A stretch of 64,000 nucleotides of DNA from contig JARUPY010000605.1 of assembly GCA_029817715.1 (NCBI GenBank), positions 4,340,001-4,404,000 on the forward strand, given 5' to 3'. The notes under the pieces were generated by a model. That model saw only the letters and a list, made by a program, of their open reading frames with translations. It ran no database searches and was not told where the DNA came from. Shown here in pieces: positions 1 through 10,815 of the stretch (within the stretch, counting starts at the first letter, position 1; the number at the start of each line of letters is the position of its first letter). The DNA comes from Melastoma dodecandrum. Lineage: Eukaryota > Streptophyta > Magnoliopsida > Myrtales > Melastomataceae. The translations under genes and the position numbers were made by a program.

Positions 1-24
1 AACCTCCAGGTCGGAAGATACGAG

Positions 25-573
25 ATGGGGACCAAATTTTTGGTGCTTGACAACGCATCAACTTTCAACGCGCTACTGGGTCGAGACTGGCTACATAAGG
101 CCGCCGCTATACCCTCGACTCTGCACAAAGAGTTGATGATATGGCTTGATGATGAGATAGAACCCGTAAGAGCTGATAAGAATCATTGCTCTTATGAATT
201 TAAGGCTTTATGTTACATTGCAGAGCCGGAGAAGAAAAAACAGGAGAAGAAGGACAATCATGAGGACAGGTCGCTGAACCCAGAAGTCGAGAAAGTCGTG
301 GTTCACCAGGCTGAGGCAGTGAGTGTCGAGCCTCCTATAATCCTGAGCGGATGGAGAATTGATGAAGATGATAACGCCCCTCAAAATAGAGGCATCGTCC
401 CACTGATCAACTTTACCATAGAGGGCTCGAACGATGAGGAACTCATGAACAATCCAGGGATGCTTGTACTTGAAGAAGGGTTGCCCATCACTTGGTTTGG
501 TGAGAGGCCTCAATACATTCCAGAAGGCGAGATCGTCTTAACTCAAGCTGGAATTAGAATTGGGGACATATAA
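25..573 (+). pseudogene. Tat pol: protease C-terminal part and linker
   Basis: An open frame of 182 codons with the protease flap/end signature LGRDWLH near residue 19-25, followed by a charged, Lys/Glu-rich linker typical of the region between protease and RT in Tat elements. The catalytic DTG/DSG is upstream of the window. The frame ends at a TAA at 571-573, where an intact element would read on into RT, so this is one fragment of a broken polyprotein and not a separate gene. Confidence 0.7.
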
Positions 574-668
574 TTCACTGACGTCGAGTACCGCACTAGA
601 CAAGCCGCTCGAGAGCAAGATGAAAACGCGGAGTTGGGGCCCCGATAGACTCCTACGAGAAAGAACCT

Positions 669-1842
669 ATGAAGATTGAAGAAGTAGAAGATCTGATCGA
701 TGCGCACCAAGAAGCACATTCTTTAGATTTTTCTAGTCATGAAAAAGTGCGTTGCATCGCACATTTATCTTTCCCTTTGAATTCTAGGCCATTTCTAGGC
801 GTTTTTTCCCTTCAACTCGACGGCTATAGTCGAGAAATATTGTTTTCGGCTTTCGATCCTTTAATTAGTGTCAATCTCGGTTCCTATGAAAATCCTCGAC
901 TTACTTACATAAGTGCAATTCTAGGCGACAAGCTAGCATCAACTCTAAAAGAGCTGGTGTACGAGTTTCGAGATTGCTTTGCTTGGGATTATACAGAAAT
1001 GCCTGGGTAGATAGGAACTTGGTAGAACATAAACTCCCAATTCGAGAAAACTTTAACCCTTTCCAAAAGGCTCCTGGAAGAATGGCTGACGAAGTAAGTA
1101 AACCGGTATATGAAGAAGTAAGAAAGCTTTTTCAAGTCAGCTATGTCAGAATGTCTAGATACACATAATGGATCTCGAGCATTGTTCCTGTAGTAAAGAA
1201 AAATGGTAAAATCCGGGTATGCATTGACTTTTGAGATCTAAACAAAGCAACGCCAACAGATGAATATCCTATGCCAATAGCTGATGAATTAATCGACAAG
1301 ACGGCAAGGAACATCATTATGTTATTCATGGACGACTATTCGGGATATAATCAAATCTTTATTGACGAAGAGGATGTGTACAAGATGGCTTTTCGATGCC
1401 CAATTGGTATCTTTGAATTGGTAGTAATGTCATTTGGACTAAAGAATGCGGGAGCCACATACCAGAGAGCCATGAATGCTATTTTCGACCCCTTAATTGG
1501 GAAGTCTGTGGAGGTCTACATCGATGACATAATCTGAAGTCGAGGAAGAACGACTCATATGTCGAAGACCCCCGAGCAACATTCATCTAGATGAGAAAAC
1601 ATCATCTGAAGTTGAATCCTTTGAAATGTGCGTTTGGAGTACAAGCCGGGCACTTCCTTGGATTCTTGGTACATCAGAAAGGGATCCAGATTGATCCAGG
1701 GAATATCAAAGCAATACAAGAATTGCAACCCCAAAAGAATAAGAAAGAGTTACAAGCTTTCCTCGGACGAGTGAATTATTTGAGAAGATTCATCGGCAAT
1801 CTAGCAGGAAAAGTGGAGGCTTTCTCCACAATGTTGAGATGA
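669..1842 (+). pseudogene. Tat pol: reverse transcriptase, broken
   Basis: The RT domain is spread over several open stretches (669-1010, about 1170-1270, 1271-1537, 1591-1842) separated by stops and small shifts. Visible RT motifs are VVKKNGKIRVCIDF, the FGLKNAGATYQRAMN helix and the catalytic YIDDII. The thumb/connection part with FLGFLVHQKGI follows. The first 80 or so codons are the usual pre-RT linker ending in FRDCFAWDYTEMPG. Stops at about 1008, 1166 and 1535 show that this copy cannot make RT. Confidence 0.88.
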
Positions 1843-1859
1843 AAGAATGGATATACTTA

Positions 1860-2745
1860 GATGGACGATCATGAGCGAGCGTTCGAGATTATCAAAGGCT
1901 ATCTAATGAAGCCTCCATTTTTAGCTTTCCCTCAGCTCGAGAAACCTTTTATCTTGTATGTAGCTGCGACCGCTGCCACGATAGGTGCACTCTTGACGTA
2001 GGAAGATGATCAGAAAAGAGAAAGAGCCGTGTTTTATCTGTCTCGACTCTTGAACCCTGCCAAGACAAGGTACATAGCTTCAGAAAGGCTTTGTCTCTCA
2101 ATGTACTATGCAGTGATGAAGTTAAGGCACTATATAGGGAGCAGCGAGGTTCATGTAGTCTCAAAAGCACAAGTATTGAAAACATTCTTCGAGAGCCCTT
2201 TGCTTACTGGAAGAGTTAGCAAGTGGAGTCCTGTGCTCTCGACATATGACTTAAAGTTCAAACCCCAAAAGGTTGTCAAAGAACAAGTTCTCGCTGACTT
2301 CTTAGCAGAATACTCGAGTGAGACCTCAGCAGACAAAGAAGAAGAAGTACATGAACTTTGGGAAGCCTGGTTCGATGGATCATTAGCAAGGTTTGGAGCC
2401 GGGATTGGAATTGTGATAAAGTCACCAGCGGGAGTTGAGGCTAAATTCACTTTTAAATTGGCTGATCTTTCAACTAACAACGCAACAAAGTATAGCTCAT
2501 TCATTATTGCGTTACAAACCTTACTCGAGAGCCGAGGAAAAGTTGTGTTGATTAAAGGCTATTCACAGCTAGTGGTAAATCAAGTAAACAGCTTGAGTCT
2601 TTGCCACACCCAAGAGCTAAAGAAATACTTAACCCTGACCCAACAGCTAATTAAAAGGTTTCAACAAGCTAACCTAGAGCATGTAGGTCGAGGGGATAAC
2701 GCAATATCCAATTTGTTGGCACAATTGGCATCTGGATATAAGTAG
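1860..2745 (+). pseudogene. Tat pol: Ty3-type RNase H plus second (plant-type) RNase H
   Basis: 1860-2330 is the RNase H normally fused to gypsy RT (FYLSRLLNPAKTRY, KWSPVLSTYDLKFKPQK, LADFLAEYSSE). It runs into a second RNase H (about 2341-2745) that begins EAWFDGSLARFGAGIGIVI and matches the archaeal/plant-type RNase H found in Tat elements. In this second domain the first catalytic Asp (FDGS) is visible. The second half is poorer and ends at a stop at 2743. The tandem RNase H arrangement is the strongest evidence for the lineage call. Confidence 0.82.
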
Positions 2746-2850
2746 ATCGACGTATTACGGAAGGAAATAAGAGGTATCATCCCCGAAATCAGTTCACCTA
2801 TAATCGAAGAGAAAGAGAGTGACTCCACTTCTAATCATAAGGTAGACGTC

Positions 2851-4162
2851 ATGAAAGCAGACCAAGATTGGCAGGTACATTATGTCAAATTCTTGGAGAA
2901 CCCTAATTCACAGGTCGAGAGAAAGGTTAAATTACAATATGTGCTCTTGGATGGTCTATTATACAAGAAAACTAATGAAGGAGTTTTGTTAAGATGCGTT
3001 GTCCTGGACGAAGCGACACCAATCTTGTTGGAAACGCATGAGGGGTTATGTGGGACTCACCAATCAGGAGTGAAGATGTTCCGGATAATCCAAAGGCACG
3101 TATTTTATTGGCCATCCATGAAAAAGAATTGTATCGAGATGGCTAAGGGTTGTAAGAAATGCAAAAAGTTTGGTCCCACAACTCGAGCTCCGGCAACGGA
3201 ATGAAATCCAGTGACACAGCGATGGCCATTCAAGTCTCGGGCTCTAGATATAATCAGAGAAATCAGACCCCACTCGAGTAAAGGGGATGCCTTTATATTG
3301 GTAGCTAGGGATTACTTTACCAAGTGGGTGGAAGCCAAAGCTTATCAGAGAATCGATCAGGAGGAGATCATCGAGTTCATTAAGACAAATGTTATCTTCC
3401 GTTTCAGTCTCCTACACAATACAGTAGTGGACAACGGAACCGCGTTCCATGGGGAACAGATGCAGGAGTTCTTGAGAGAGTTTGGCTTTATCATCAATAA
3501 CCCCTCACCATATTATCCACAGTTTAATGGACAAGCAGAATCTACCAATAAACTTATTAAAAGTGTAATCCAGAGAATGATTGAAAACAACCCTAGGAGG
3601 TGGCATGAAAGACTCATCGAGACGTTATGGGGGTCTAAGAGTCACCAAAAGGGACAACACTGAGGAAGCACCTTATAACCTGGTGTATGGGCAAGAAGTC
3701 ATTGTTCCCATTGAGGTGAAGTATAAATCTTTTCCAGTCAATCAAGCAAACCAAGATGTGGGTCGAGAAGAGGAACTTCCTCAAGACAATGAACACCTCG
3801 AGAGTTTGCGCACAAAAGCAGCAAACAGAATGGAAGTTTAGAAAAGAAGAATGATGAGACATTACAAAAAAATAGTCCATTCCAAAAGTTTTAAGGAAGG
3901 AGAACTGTTATGGAAAACGGTTCTCCCAGTAGGCACTAGAAATTATTTCCTCGGGAAATGGTCATCAAATTGGGAAGGTTCGTTTAGAGTTAAGGATGCA
4001 TTCCCCAAGAACATATATCATTTAGCTGACCTTGAAGGGTGTTCTCACGAATTGAAAATTAACAGGAAATATCTGAAACCTTACAAACCAACCAATTGGG
4101 AAACTCATAAAGAAATTCTACAAAGGAGATTCCCAAGCATATGGATGCAGTTGGAAGAGTAA
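2851..4162 (+). pseudogene. Tat pol: integrase, broken
   Basis: The N-terminal zinc-binding region is visible (H-E-G-L-C-G-T-H, then CKKCKKFG at about 3150-3175). The catalytic core follows: the LDIIREI start with the first Asp, VVDNGTAFHG with the second, and a third acidic site after YYPQFNGQAESTNK. A stop at about 3202 and a frame change at about 3600-3660 break the domain. The C-terminal part (about 3851-4162) has the gypsy LRVKDAFPKNIYHLADLEG-type segment. Translation stops just after 4160, as expected for the pol end. Confidence 0.85.
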
Positions 4163-4842
4163 GATGTTTCTTTAAAAATAAAATCTATTACATTAGTACA
4201 ATCCTCGAGAGGACAACATGTAAGCAAAATACATAAAGATCAGTTCCGACAAACATTTTGATAATCACAGACCAATATAGTGAATGGACGCTTCTTTTCA
4301 CAAGACCGAGTGCTACCAGGCCCCAGACTCCTCTTCGCAAAGCTTGGAAGAGAAAGAAGCGCAGAAGAAGGGTGGCCACCACGAATTCCTTCATCCCCTC
4401 AAGCTATCTGACAAGCCAACTCCCTAGCACAGGATACTGGTTTTGTTCCCTCTTCAAGGTCAATCTTCGGGAAGGAGGAGCTAAAGTACTGCGCGACAGG
4501 GGGGCCAAATCATAAGAGTGCGCTCGATTTCATTTCCTCTTTCCCACAAACGGAATGCAAGAGAATGAAGAGCTGGAGGAGTCCCTCAAAAGGTACCCAC
4601 CTACAGGGGTCATGTAGAGCTGATGAGCGACATGACCACCTAAGGTTGTGGACTTAGGCTTTCGAGGGACGGAAGGTTGTGAACTTAGGCTTTTGGAATC
4701 AAGAGAAGGTTTCGAGAGAATAGGTTGTTGAGAGAAGAGAACAACATCACAACAAGACATGGTTGGTGTGGATATGCAAGTTTGTGAAGGAAAACAGAGT
4801 CTATTTATAGCTAAGAAAATGAATACAATCAGGGACAAGTTC
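4163..4842. other. Non-coding spacer between Tat pol and its antisense ORF
   Basis: About 680 bases follow the pol stop with no convincing domain on either strand. Short open frames here have no recognisable motif. The position, between the integrase end and an antisense ORF, fits the 3' untranslated part of a Tat element. Confidence 0.5.
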
Positions 4843-6540
4843 ATGAACCTCGTGAAGGAATAGTAGGAAATCTTGAGAATCTCGAAATCATCATTTTTGA
4901 GAATCTTTACAGCCTTAATGTACAACATTAAAGCCGTTCAAAAGGAGAGTAAATGATGCACACTGTCTTGGGAAAAGATGAAAACGTTTCGGGCAGGAAG
5001 ACCAAACAAATGAAAATACTAAATGACATTTAATGTCATTAAAGACAAAGAGAAAAATTACAGTGGTGGGGGTAGAATATCAACAAAACATTCAATGAGT
5101 TCTAGACGTTGCTTCTCATGAAACTCTCCCTCTCGTAATACAACCTGATAAATTATACTCTCTCGAATTGAGGGATCATCTAGTTTTGTAGCAACTGACT
5201 ACATGGCTCGTTTCTTCTTGAGTTTGGACAGAGACCGTTTTTTAGCCTCTGCTAACTCACATCGATTTATCGATTCTCGAGCCGTTTGCTGGGCAGATCG
5301 ATTCTTTGCATACTCATCGTAACTAAGCCAGTAGAGTTGGCGAGCAAGTGTGCAGGCAATAATCTGGTCCACTGTTGCTAGAAGAGAAAGGATAATGCTC
5401 TTAATAACATCTCTATATCGATAAAAACTTGCCTCAGAGTCGACAATATCAGCACGGAGGAAATCAATCACAAATTAGAAGTCCGCCGGGAATTGTTGAT
5501 CCCTATCCAGCCCTAAAAAACTATCCCTTTTGGAAAGAAGGTATCATTGGCGTCATCCTCAAGTGGGTTGGTTGCTGGATCCTAACAAGGGAATGATAAA
5601 AATTAAAAAGAGAAAACATACTCAACAATGAGAAGAGAGAAAGCACTCGCTTACATTGGGCGGAGCATCTTCTTGAGATGCATCTTCAGAGAACGGCTCC
5701 TTCATGCTCAACGTCCCTACAACAGCAGGAGGAGTAGCCATAGACATTTCTTCCATCTCAACAGGCGATCATGGACTTCTTTGGTGTCCTCAGGAGGCTA
5801 CACTTCTCGAGTTTCCAGACTTGGGGTGTTTTCTCGGGACGCCTCTACATTCTCGAGTGGAGAGGCAACTCGGGTACCTAGAATATCTCAAGAAGTAGGG
5901 GGAGCACCCTGAGGATTCTCTTCAATTAGTCCTAAATGAAGATCAACCTGTATCATGTTTAAGAATAAGAAAAAACAAAAGGAAATGAATCCCAGAAATG
6001 AAAATCGAAAGAGGTAAGGAAATGCCTCATCGCTAGGGACTTCTGCATTTGTAATCGACTCATCGACGCTAGTAGACGACGTTTCAGGAAGAGGTGGAGG
6101 GAACGTATCCGCCTCTGAACTTTGATCTAGAACCTGAATAACAGATTCTTTAAGCACAGGTTTCACCCGTCTCTGGAAGACACGCTTGAGTCGCTTAGAA
6201 GTTGATACTCCCTCACTCTGTGGTCTAGAAGGACGGTCTTCTCGAGCCTTGGAACGCTCTTCTGCAAGGCCGCCTTCTTCAAGGGATAGGACGGACCGGG
6301 TCTTGCGCTTCTTTCTAAGCACTAGAGGCTCTTCATCGAAGATTGCCTCTGGTGAAGCCCTAGTACCAATCTCGGCTGCAAAAGGTACGCAAGGTAAGGC
6401 CACAATAATCAACAATTAACAATACAAGTTGGGTTTCATAACTTACGCTCTAGAATAGAGGTGGGTACGTAATGGTCGCCCAAGTTGCTGTTTAAGATAG
6501 CCATGTTCCCTCGTAACTTAGACCAGGTCATGGCCCAGTA
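4843..6540 (-). pseudogene. Antisense PMD-type ORF of the Tat element, with introns
   Basis: This - strand gene runs opposite to pol. Its last part (5199-5471) encodes a basic, coiled-coil-like segment with LYWLSYDEY and a run of Lys/Arg. The same protein is encoded on + at 63.2-63.7 kb. The exon nearest its start (6447-6540) matches the end of a plant-mobile-domain segment (LRGNMAILNSNLGDHYVP). Two intron-like gaps with good ends on the - strand are visible: 6376-6446 (GTAAG...TTTTGCAG) and 5582-5654 (GTAAGCG...TTGTTAG). A third gap near 5885-6030 has a GC instead of GT donor. The 5' part of the gene is lost where copia sequence begins. PMD genes carried antisense are known from Tat elements; their function is unknown. 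Confidence 0.65.
5022..5040. repeat. Perfect 9-bp-arm palindrome in the Tat antisense gene tail
   Basis: AATGACATT and its reverse complement AATGTCATT are separated by a single T. The same palindrome is present at 63800-63818 in the inverted copy with a one-base difference in the spacer. Confidence 0.8.
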
Positions 6541-6760
6541 GATTTGAACAACAACAACAACAACTCAAACTTTTATCTTTTTTCTTTGGTCCATTATCCT
6601 CCAACCTCAGCGCCGTCGATTCTGTCCAGTGTTGTTGACGCTCATCCGCCCAGCCTCGGTGCTGTTGATTCTGTCCGGCATTGGGGTCCATCCTTGGTGC
6701 TATTGATTTTGTGCTGTTGATTCTGTCCGACATTGTGGTCCATCCTCGACATTGTGGTCC
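6541..6760. repeat. Short-period repeat with CAA and GGACAGAATCAACAG motifs
   Basis: An (AAC)n run at 6547-6565 is followed by several imperfect copies of a motif that reads GGACAGAATCAACAGCAC on the - strand. Related copies occur at about 61690-61790 beside the other Tat antisense gene, so this belongs to the Tat 3' flank/LTR or to the untranslated leader of the antisense gene. It ends abruptly where copia coding sequence starts. Confidence 0.6.
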
Positions 6761-8575
6761 ATATTCTTAGGATATTCTCTCACGAGCAAGGCATATAGAG
6801 TCTTCAATAAAAGGACTCTAACGGTTGAAGAGACTATCAATGTTAAAGTTGATGATTATCTGACACAGAAGGAAGATGATGTGGAAACAGCAGTACAATC
6901 CTCAACCATAGTATCAAATAAAAAGACACGGCAAATGATTGCTGAAAGTAATTCGATTGGAAACTCTGTAAATATTTCTAATGTTTTCCAGGATGTACAA
7001 ATAGTGGATCGTGTTGCCTCTTTATATAAGAAAAGTCATCCTATTGACCAAGTCGTAGGACCATTGCATATAGGAGTGCGAACCCGATGTACAACAAGTT
7101 TGTACTGTGAACATTCGCTTTTATCCCTCAAAAGGAACATCAAGGCATTGATGATGTGCTTGATGATCCAAATTGGATCCTTGCAATGCAAGAAGAACTA
7201 AACCAGTTTGATAGAAACAAAGTTTAGAGTCTAGTACCCAGACCAAATGATCGTTCCATTATAGGAACAAAATGGATTTATCGAAATAAACTCGATGAGT
7301 CTAGAAATGTTGTAAGAAACAAAGCCAGACTTGTAGCAAAAGGTTACTCTCAAGAAGAGGGTATCGTTATGATGTGACGTTTGCTCCTGTGGCGCGTCTT
7401 GAAGCAATACGTCTACTCGTAGCGTATGCTTGCTATAATAACTTCAAGCTATTTCAAATGGATGTGAAAAGCGCATTCCTCAATGGTGATCTGAAAGAGG
7501 AAGTATATCTTGAACAACCTCCTGGATTCACCCATCTAAAATTTTGTAATCATATCTACAAGCTATCTAAAGCTTTGTACGGACTTAAGCAAGCTCCGAG
7601 AGTATGGTACGAAAAGCTTAGTACCTTTCTTATAACTAAGGGATATAGGCGTGGAAAACTAGATACAACCTTGTTTCTCCAGAAATAGGAAGCTGATCTT
7701 TTAGTCGCTACTATGCACTTAATTCTCTAATTTTATAAGAAGATAATTTGAAATGAGTCTCATGGGAGAACGAACCTTCTTCCTTTGGACTCCAACTTAA
7801 GCAAATTGTAGATGAAATTATTACCCATCAAGAAAAATACAGCAAACGGTAAACCTTTGTCAACTCCTATTGATAGGGTCATTACTTTATCATGTCCAAA
7901 CTATACAGAAGCATGATAGGGTCATTACTTTATCTTACTGCTTCAATACCTGATATCATGTTTAGCGTATGCTTATGTGCTAGATATCAGTCTGCTCCAA
8001 AAGAATAACACCTGGTTGCAGTCAAGAGGATCTTTCGATACCTCGCAGGAACTGTCTGCTTAGGTCTATAGTATCCTAGAGGATCGTTGCTGGATCTTGT
8101 AGGATATTCAGACGCGAATTATGCTGGGGTGTCATATTGATAGAAAAGGTACATCTGCTACTTGTCAACTATTGGGAAATATGTTAATCTCCTGGTTCTC
8201 TAAAAAGTAGACATCAGTAACTTTATCCACGGCTGAGGCCGAATAAATGGCAGCAGCCAATTGTTGTGCTCAGTTACTATCGATGCGACAACAACTTGAA
8301 GATTATGATCTTCATTTCAATAATATTCCAATAATGTGTGATAACACTAGTGCAATCAATCTATCTCGAAATCTTGTCTATCACTCGAGATCTAGGAATA
8401 TCGAGTTGAGACATCATTTCTTCCGTGGTAACGTATAAAGTGGAAGAATTGATATTCAGTATGTAAATACTGAGCAACAGCTTGCTGATATTCTTACTAA
8501 ACCACTTGACAAAGAAAGGTTTGGATATTTGTGAAACGAATTAGGAATATGTGATCCTAATCTTTGAGGTGACAT
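6755..8575 (+). pseudogene. Sirevirus pol: integrase end, RT and RNase H, broken
   Basis: It starts in the integrase C-terminal region (FLGYSLTSKAYRVFNKRT). The RT has FAPVARLEAIRLLVAYA at about 7380, LFQMDVKSAFLNGDL, VYLEQPPGF and LYGLKQAPRVWYEKL. The region holding the copia YVDDI motif (about 7690-7900) is corrupted. RNase H resumes at about 8080-8575 with MCDNTSAINLSRN, NIELRHHFFR and ILTKPLDKERF. It contains many stops and shifts and is non-functional. Confidence 0.88.
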
Positions 8576-8779
8576 AATTGTCATACATTGATTTTGGAAA
8601 TTTTTTATGGCATATTTAAAAATTCCCAAAATTAGAGAAGATATACTCTTACCTTCGGTGGCACTTTCCTTCTTTTTGTTATAAATTAGTTTATATAAAG
8701 CAACCAAACATATAATTACCTTCTTATTCATTCTCAAATCCCTAAGCCTCATCCTTCTCCTCTTCTCTTTAACCTCACC

Positions 8780-10470
8780 ATGGCACCAAGCTCTGCGAGA
8801 TTGACTAAGGGCAAGAGAACTCCCAAGAACGGTCACAATCAATGGCTGCTTCTGCCCAGCAACTTTCCGTTGTAGAGATTCCTCTTGTTACTGAGGGAGA
8901 GACATCTGCACTGCATGTCCCTACTCCGATGGTCCATGAGACCGAAGGGAAGACTGCTACTACTCTTATCAAGGAAATTGAGGCATCACCCATTGATGCC
9001 ACAGATACTGATGAAACTGATGCTGTAAAGGATGCTGCGGTGAAAACCCTTGTTGTTAAGGGAGAAACTACTGCTTAGGAAACGGTTACCAAGGTAGCTC
9101 CAACATCTTCTGAGTCTCTTGAGGAAGGGGACACTTCCCTCTCTCAAGATCTAGAAATCTCTGTTTGTGAGGGTAAGAAAGACGAGGATGATGATGTTAG
9201 TTTGTCCGTGAAGGAATATGATTATTCTGTTCAGAAGACCACTACTGAGGAAGTGGTTGAGACCATGACCAAGGATTCTCCTCTTGCTCACTCTTCTCTT
9301 GGTGTTGCATCGCATACCAGGATAAAGCGATCTATGGCAGGTATAAGAGATGGTCTGCAATCTAGCTCTTCAGGGCATAAGAAATTGGAAACTATAAATT
9401 TCTCTGTTTTTGTTCCTGAAGTTGATCAAAATGTCTCTTTGGCTGAGATAAATCAGATTCTTATCGATGATGCACTGCCTAATAGAAATATGGATAAGCG
9501 GAATGTTGCTGCTTATAGGCGTGTGGATTTTGATTGGTTACTCGACATCAGCTTCATTCTGTTGAAATGTTTGTAAACTGACCTGGAGGTCATTTTGTGA
9601 GTATGATGGCATTGGCCCTATTTCTAAAGTGAAGGAACTTTATGCCAACATCACTTTTCACAAGGAGGACTCGCTCATCAAATTTATTAAGGTACTACTA
9701 GATGATCAGGTGTTTGTATTCTCTATCTTTGATGTTTACCGACTCTTTGATTTTAACCCTTTCAACAATTTGAGAGTGATCAATGAGGGAAAGTTGGAGG
9801 CTTATCAGACCATCAATGACGGCGAGCTTATCACTATTAGTGGATATCTTCAGAATACAGGGCTGATCTTCAACAACAAGATGTTTCACAAGGCAGTGAT
9901 GTCCTGCTTGGTTCCTAGAATTGGCAGCATTGACTCTATCATGCCCAGGGATTGGAATCTGATGGTTCACCTCAACCGAGCCATTCCCGTTAATTTGGAA
10001 AGTGTGATATTTGGTCACATGCCATCATATGTGAATGATGAAAACAAAGCTCTTCCTTTTGCGCATGTTATTTCAACATTGTTGCAGCATTATAGAGAGA
10101 AGGTCAGTCCTCTGAACAAGATGGGTACCTAGACTACTGAGGTAATTGATGCTAACTCTGTTGAGAGTATGGGCTATTAGTACATAGAAGGCGTCTTTGT
10201 GAAGAAACCAACTAAGCGAGAGCTCGCTGCATCTGTTCGTGGCAAGGCTACTACTACTGCTGCTACTACTGGGAAACAACGCTATGTTAAGCGTGAGAGA
10301 GATGTTGTTGCATCAAAGGAGTCCCCATTTTTTTCAAAGCAGTAGAAAGTCCTCTGTGAGGATCTCAGCTTCACCAGGTGCTCTATTCTTGAAAGGATTG
10401 ATGACTTTGCTGAAAGACCTGGTCGACTGGAGAAGATGATCCAAACCTTGCTTGATCATGCTAAGGATTG
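8780..10470 (+). pseudogene. Additional ORF after Sirevirus pol (envelope-like position), broken
   Basis: An ATG at 8780 begins a basic N-terminus, but the frame soon shifts. A long acidic, Thr/Ser/Glu-rich stretch follows in another frame (8842-9576) with a TAG at 9076. A shift near 9580-9629 leads to a more structured part (9629-10132) with hydrophobic blocks such as VFVFSIFDVYRLFDFNPFN, then a basic tail to about 10470. Its place between pol and the 3' LTR is that of the Sirevirus extra ORF, often called envelope-like. I see no clear signal peptide or transmembrane anchor, so an envelope role is not supported here. Confidence 0.55.
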
Positions 10471-10664
10471 AGCTGTGCTCTCCTACCAACCTCTACTTCT
10501 TTTGCTGTTAAGGATTGAGATGTTCTCCTGCTACTGTTTTCTTTTGAACAAATGTTCGCAACAACTTGTTGTCTTCTGCTTTGTCCTTTTGGGTGTTAAC
10601 TTGTTATAGCTGCACTAGTAATAAAACTATCCTTTGCTGCTTTATTTAATTCTTTTTGATATGA

Positions 10665-10815
10665 CAAAAAAGGGGGAGAAGAACACGTGAGGGCGAGTTT
10701 TAAAAACAAAACGGCAAAAACTAAAGCGAGTGCTTACACTCAGGAGGAGTTATATCTCAAGCTCCTCTATTCCTAAAGAATGATTATGTTTTGTCATCAT
10801 CACAAAGGAAGATAA
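10665..10815 (+). other. Polypurine tract region before Sirevirus 3' LTR
   Basis: A purine run ACAAAAAAGGGGGAGAAGAA at about 10663-10682, and a second shorter one at about 10801-10812 directly before the LTR start, each beside GACA/GTCATCATCA context. Multiple polypurine tracts are a known Sirevirus trait. Confidence 0.65.

Larger units (their letters stand above)
1..6760 (+). mobile_element. Tat-lineage Ty3/gypsy LTR retrotransposon, partial and degenerate
   Basis: A decayed retroelement that enters from the left edge. On + the order is protease end, reverse transcriptase, Ty3-type RNase H, a second plant-type RNase H, then integrase, followed by a non-coding spacer and an antisense ORF on the - strand. 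The second RNase H after RT and the antisense ORF near the 3' end are hallmarks of the Tat/Ogre/Retand lineage. The frame is broken by many stops. No LTR is seen in the window: the 5' end lies beyond base 1 and the 3' end is cut by copia sequence near 6760. A second member of the family lies inverted at 61.4-64 kb. Confidence 0.85.
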
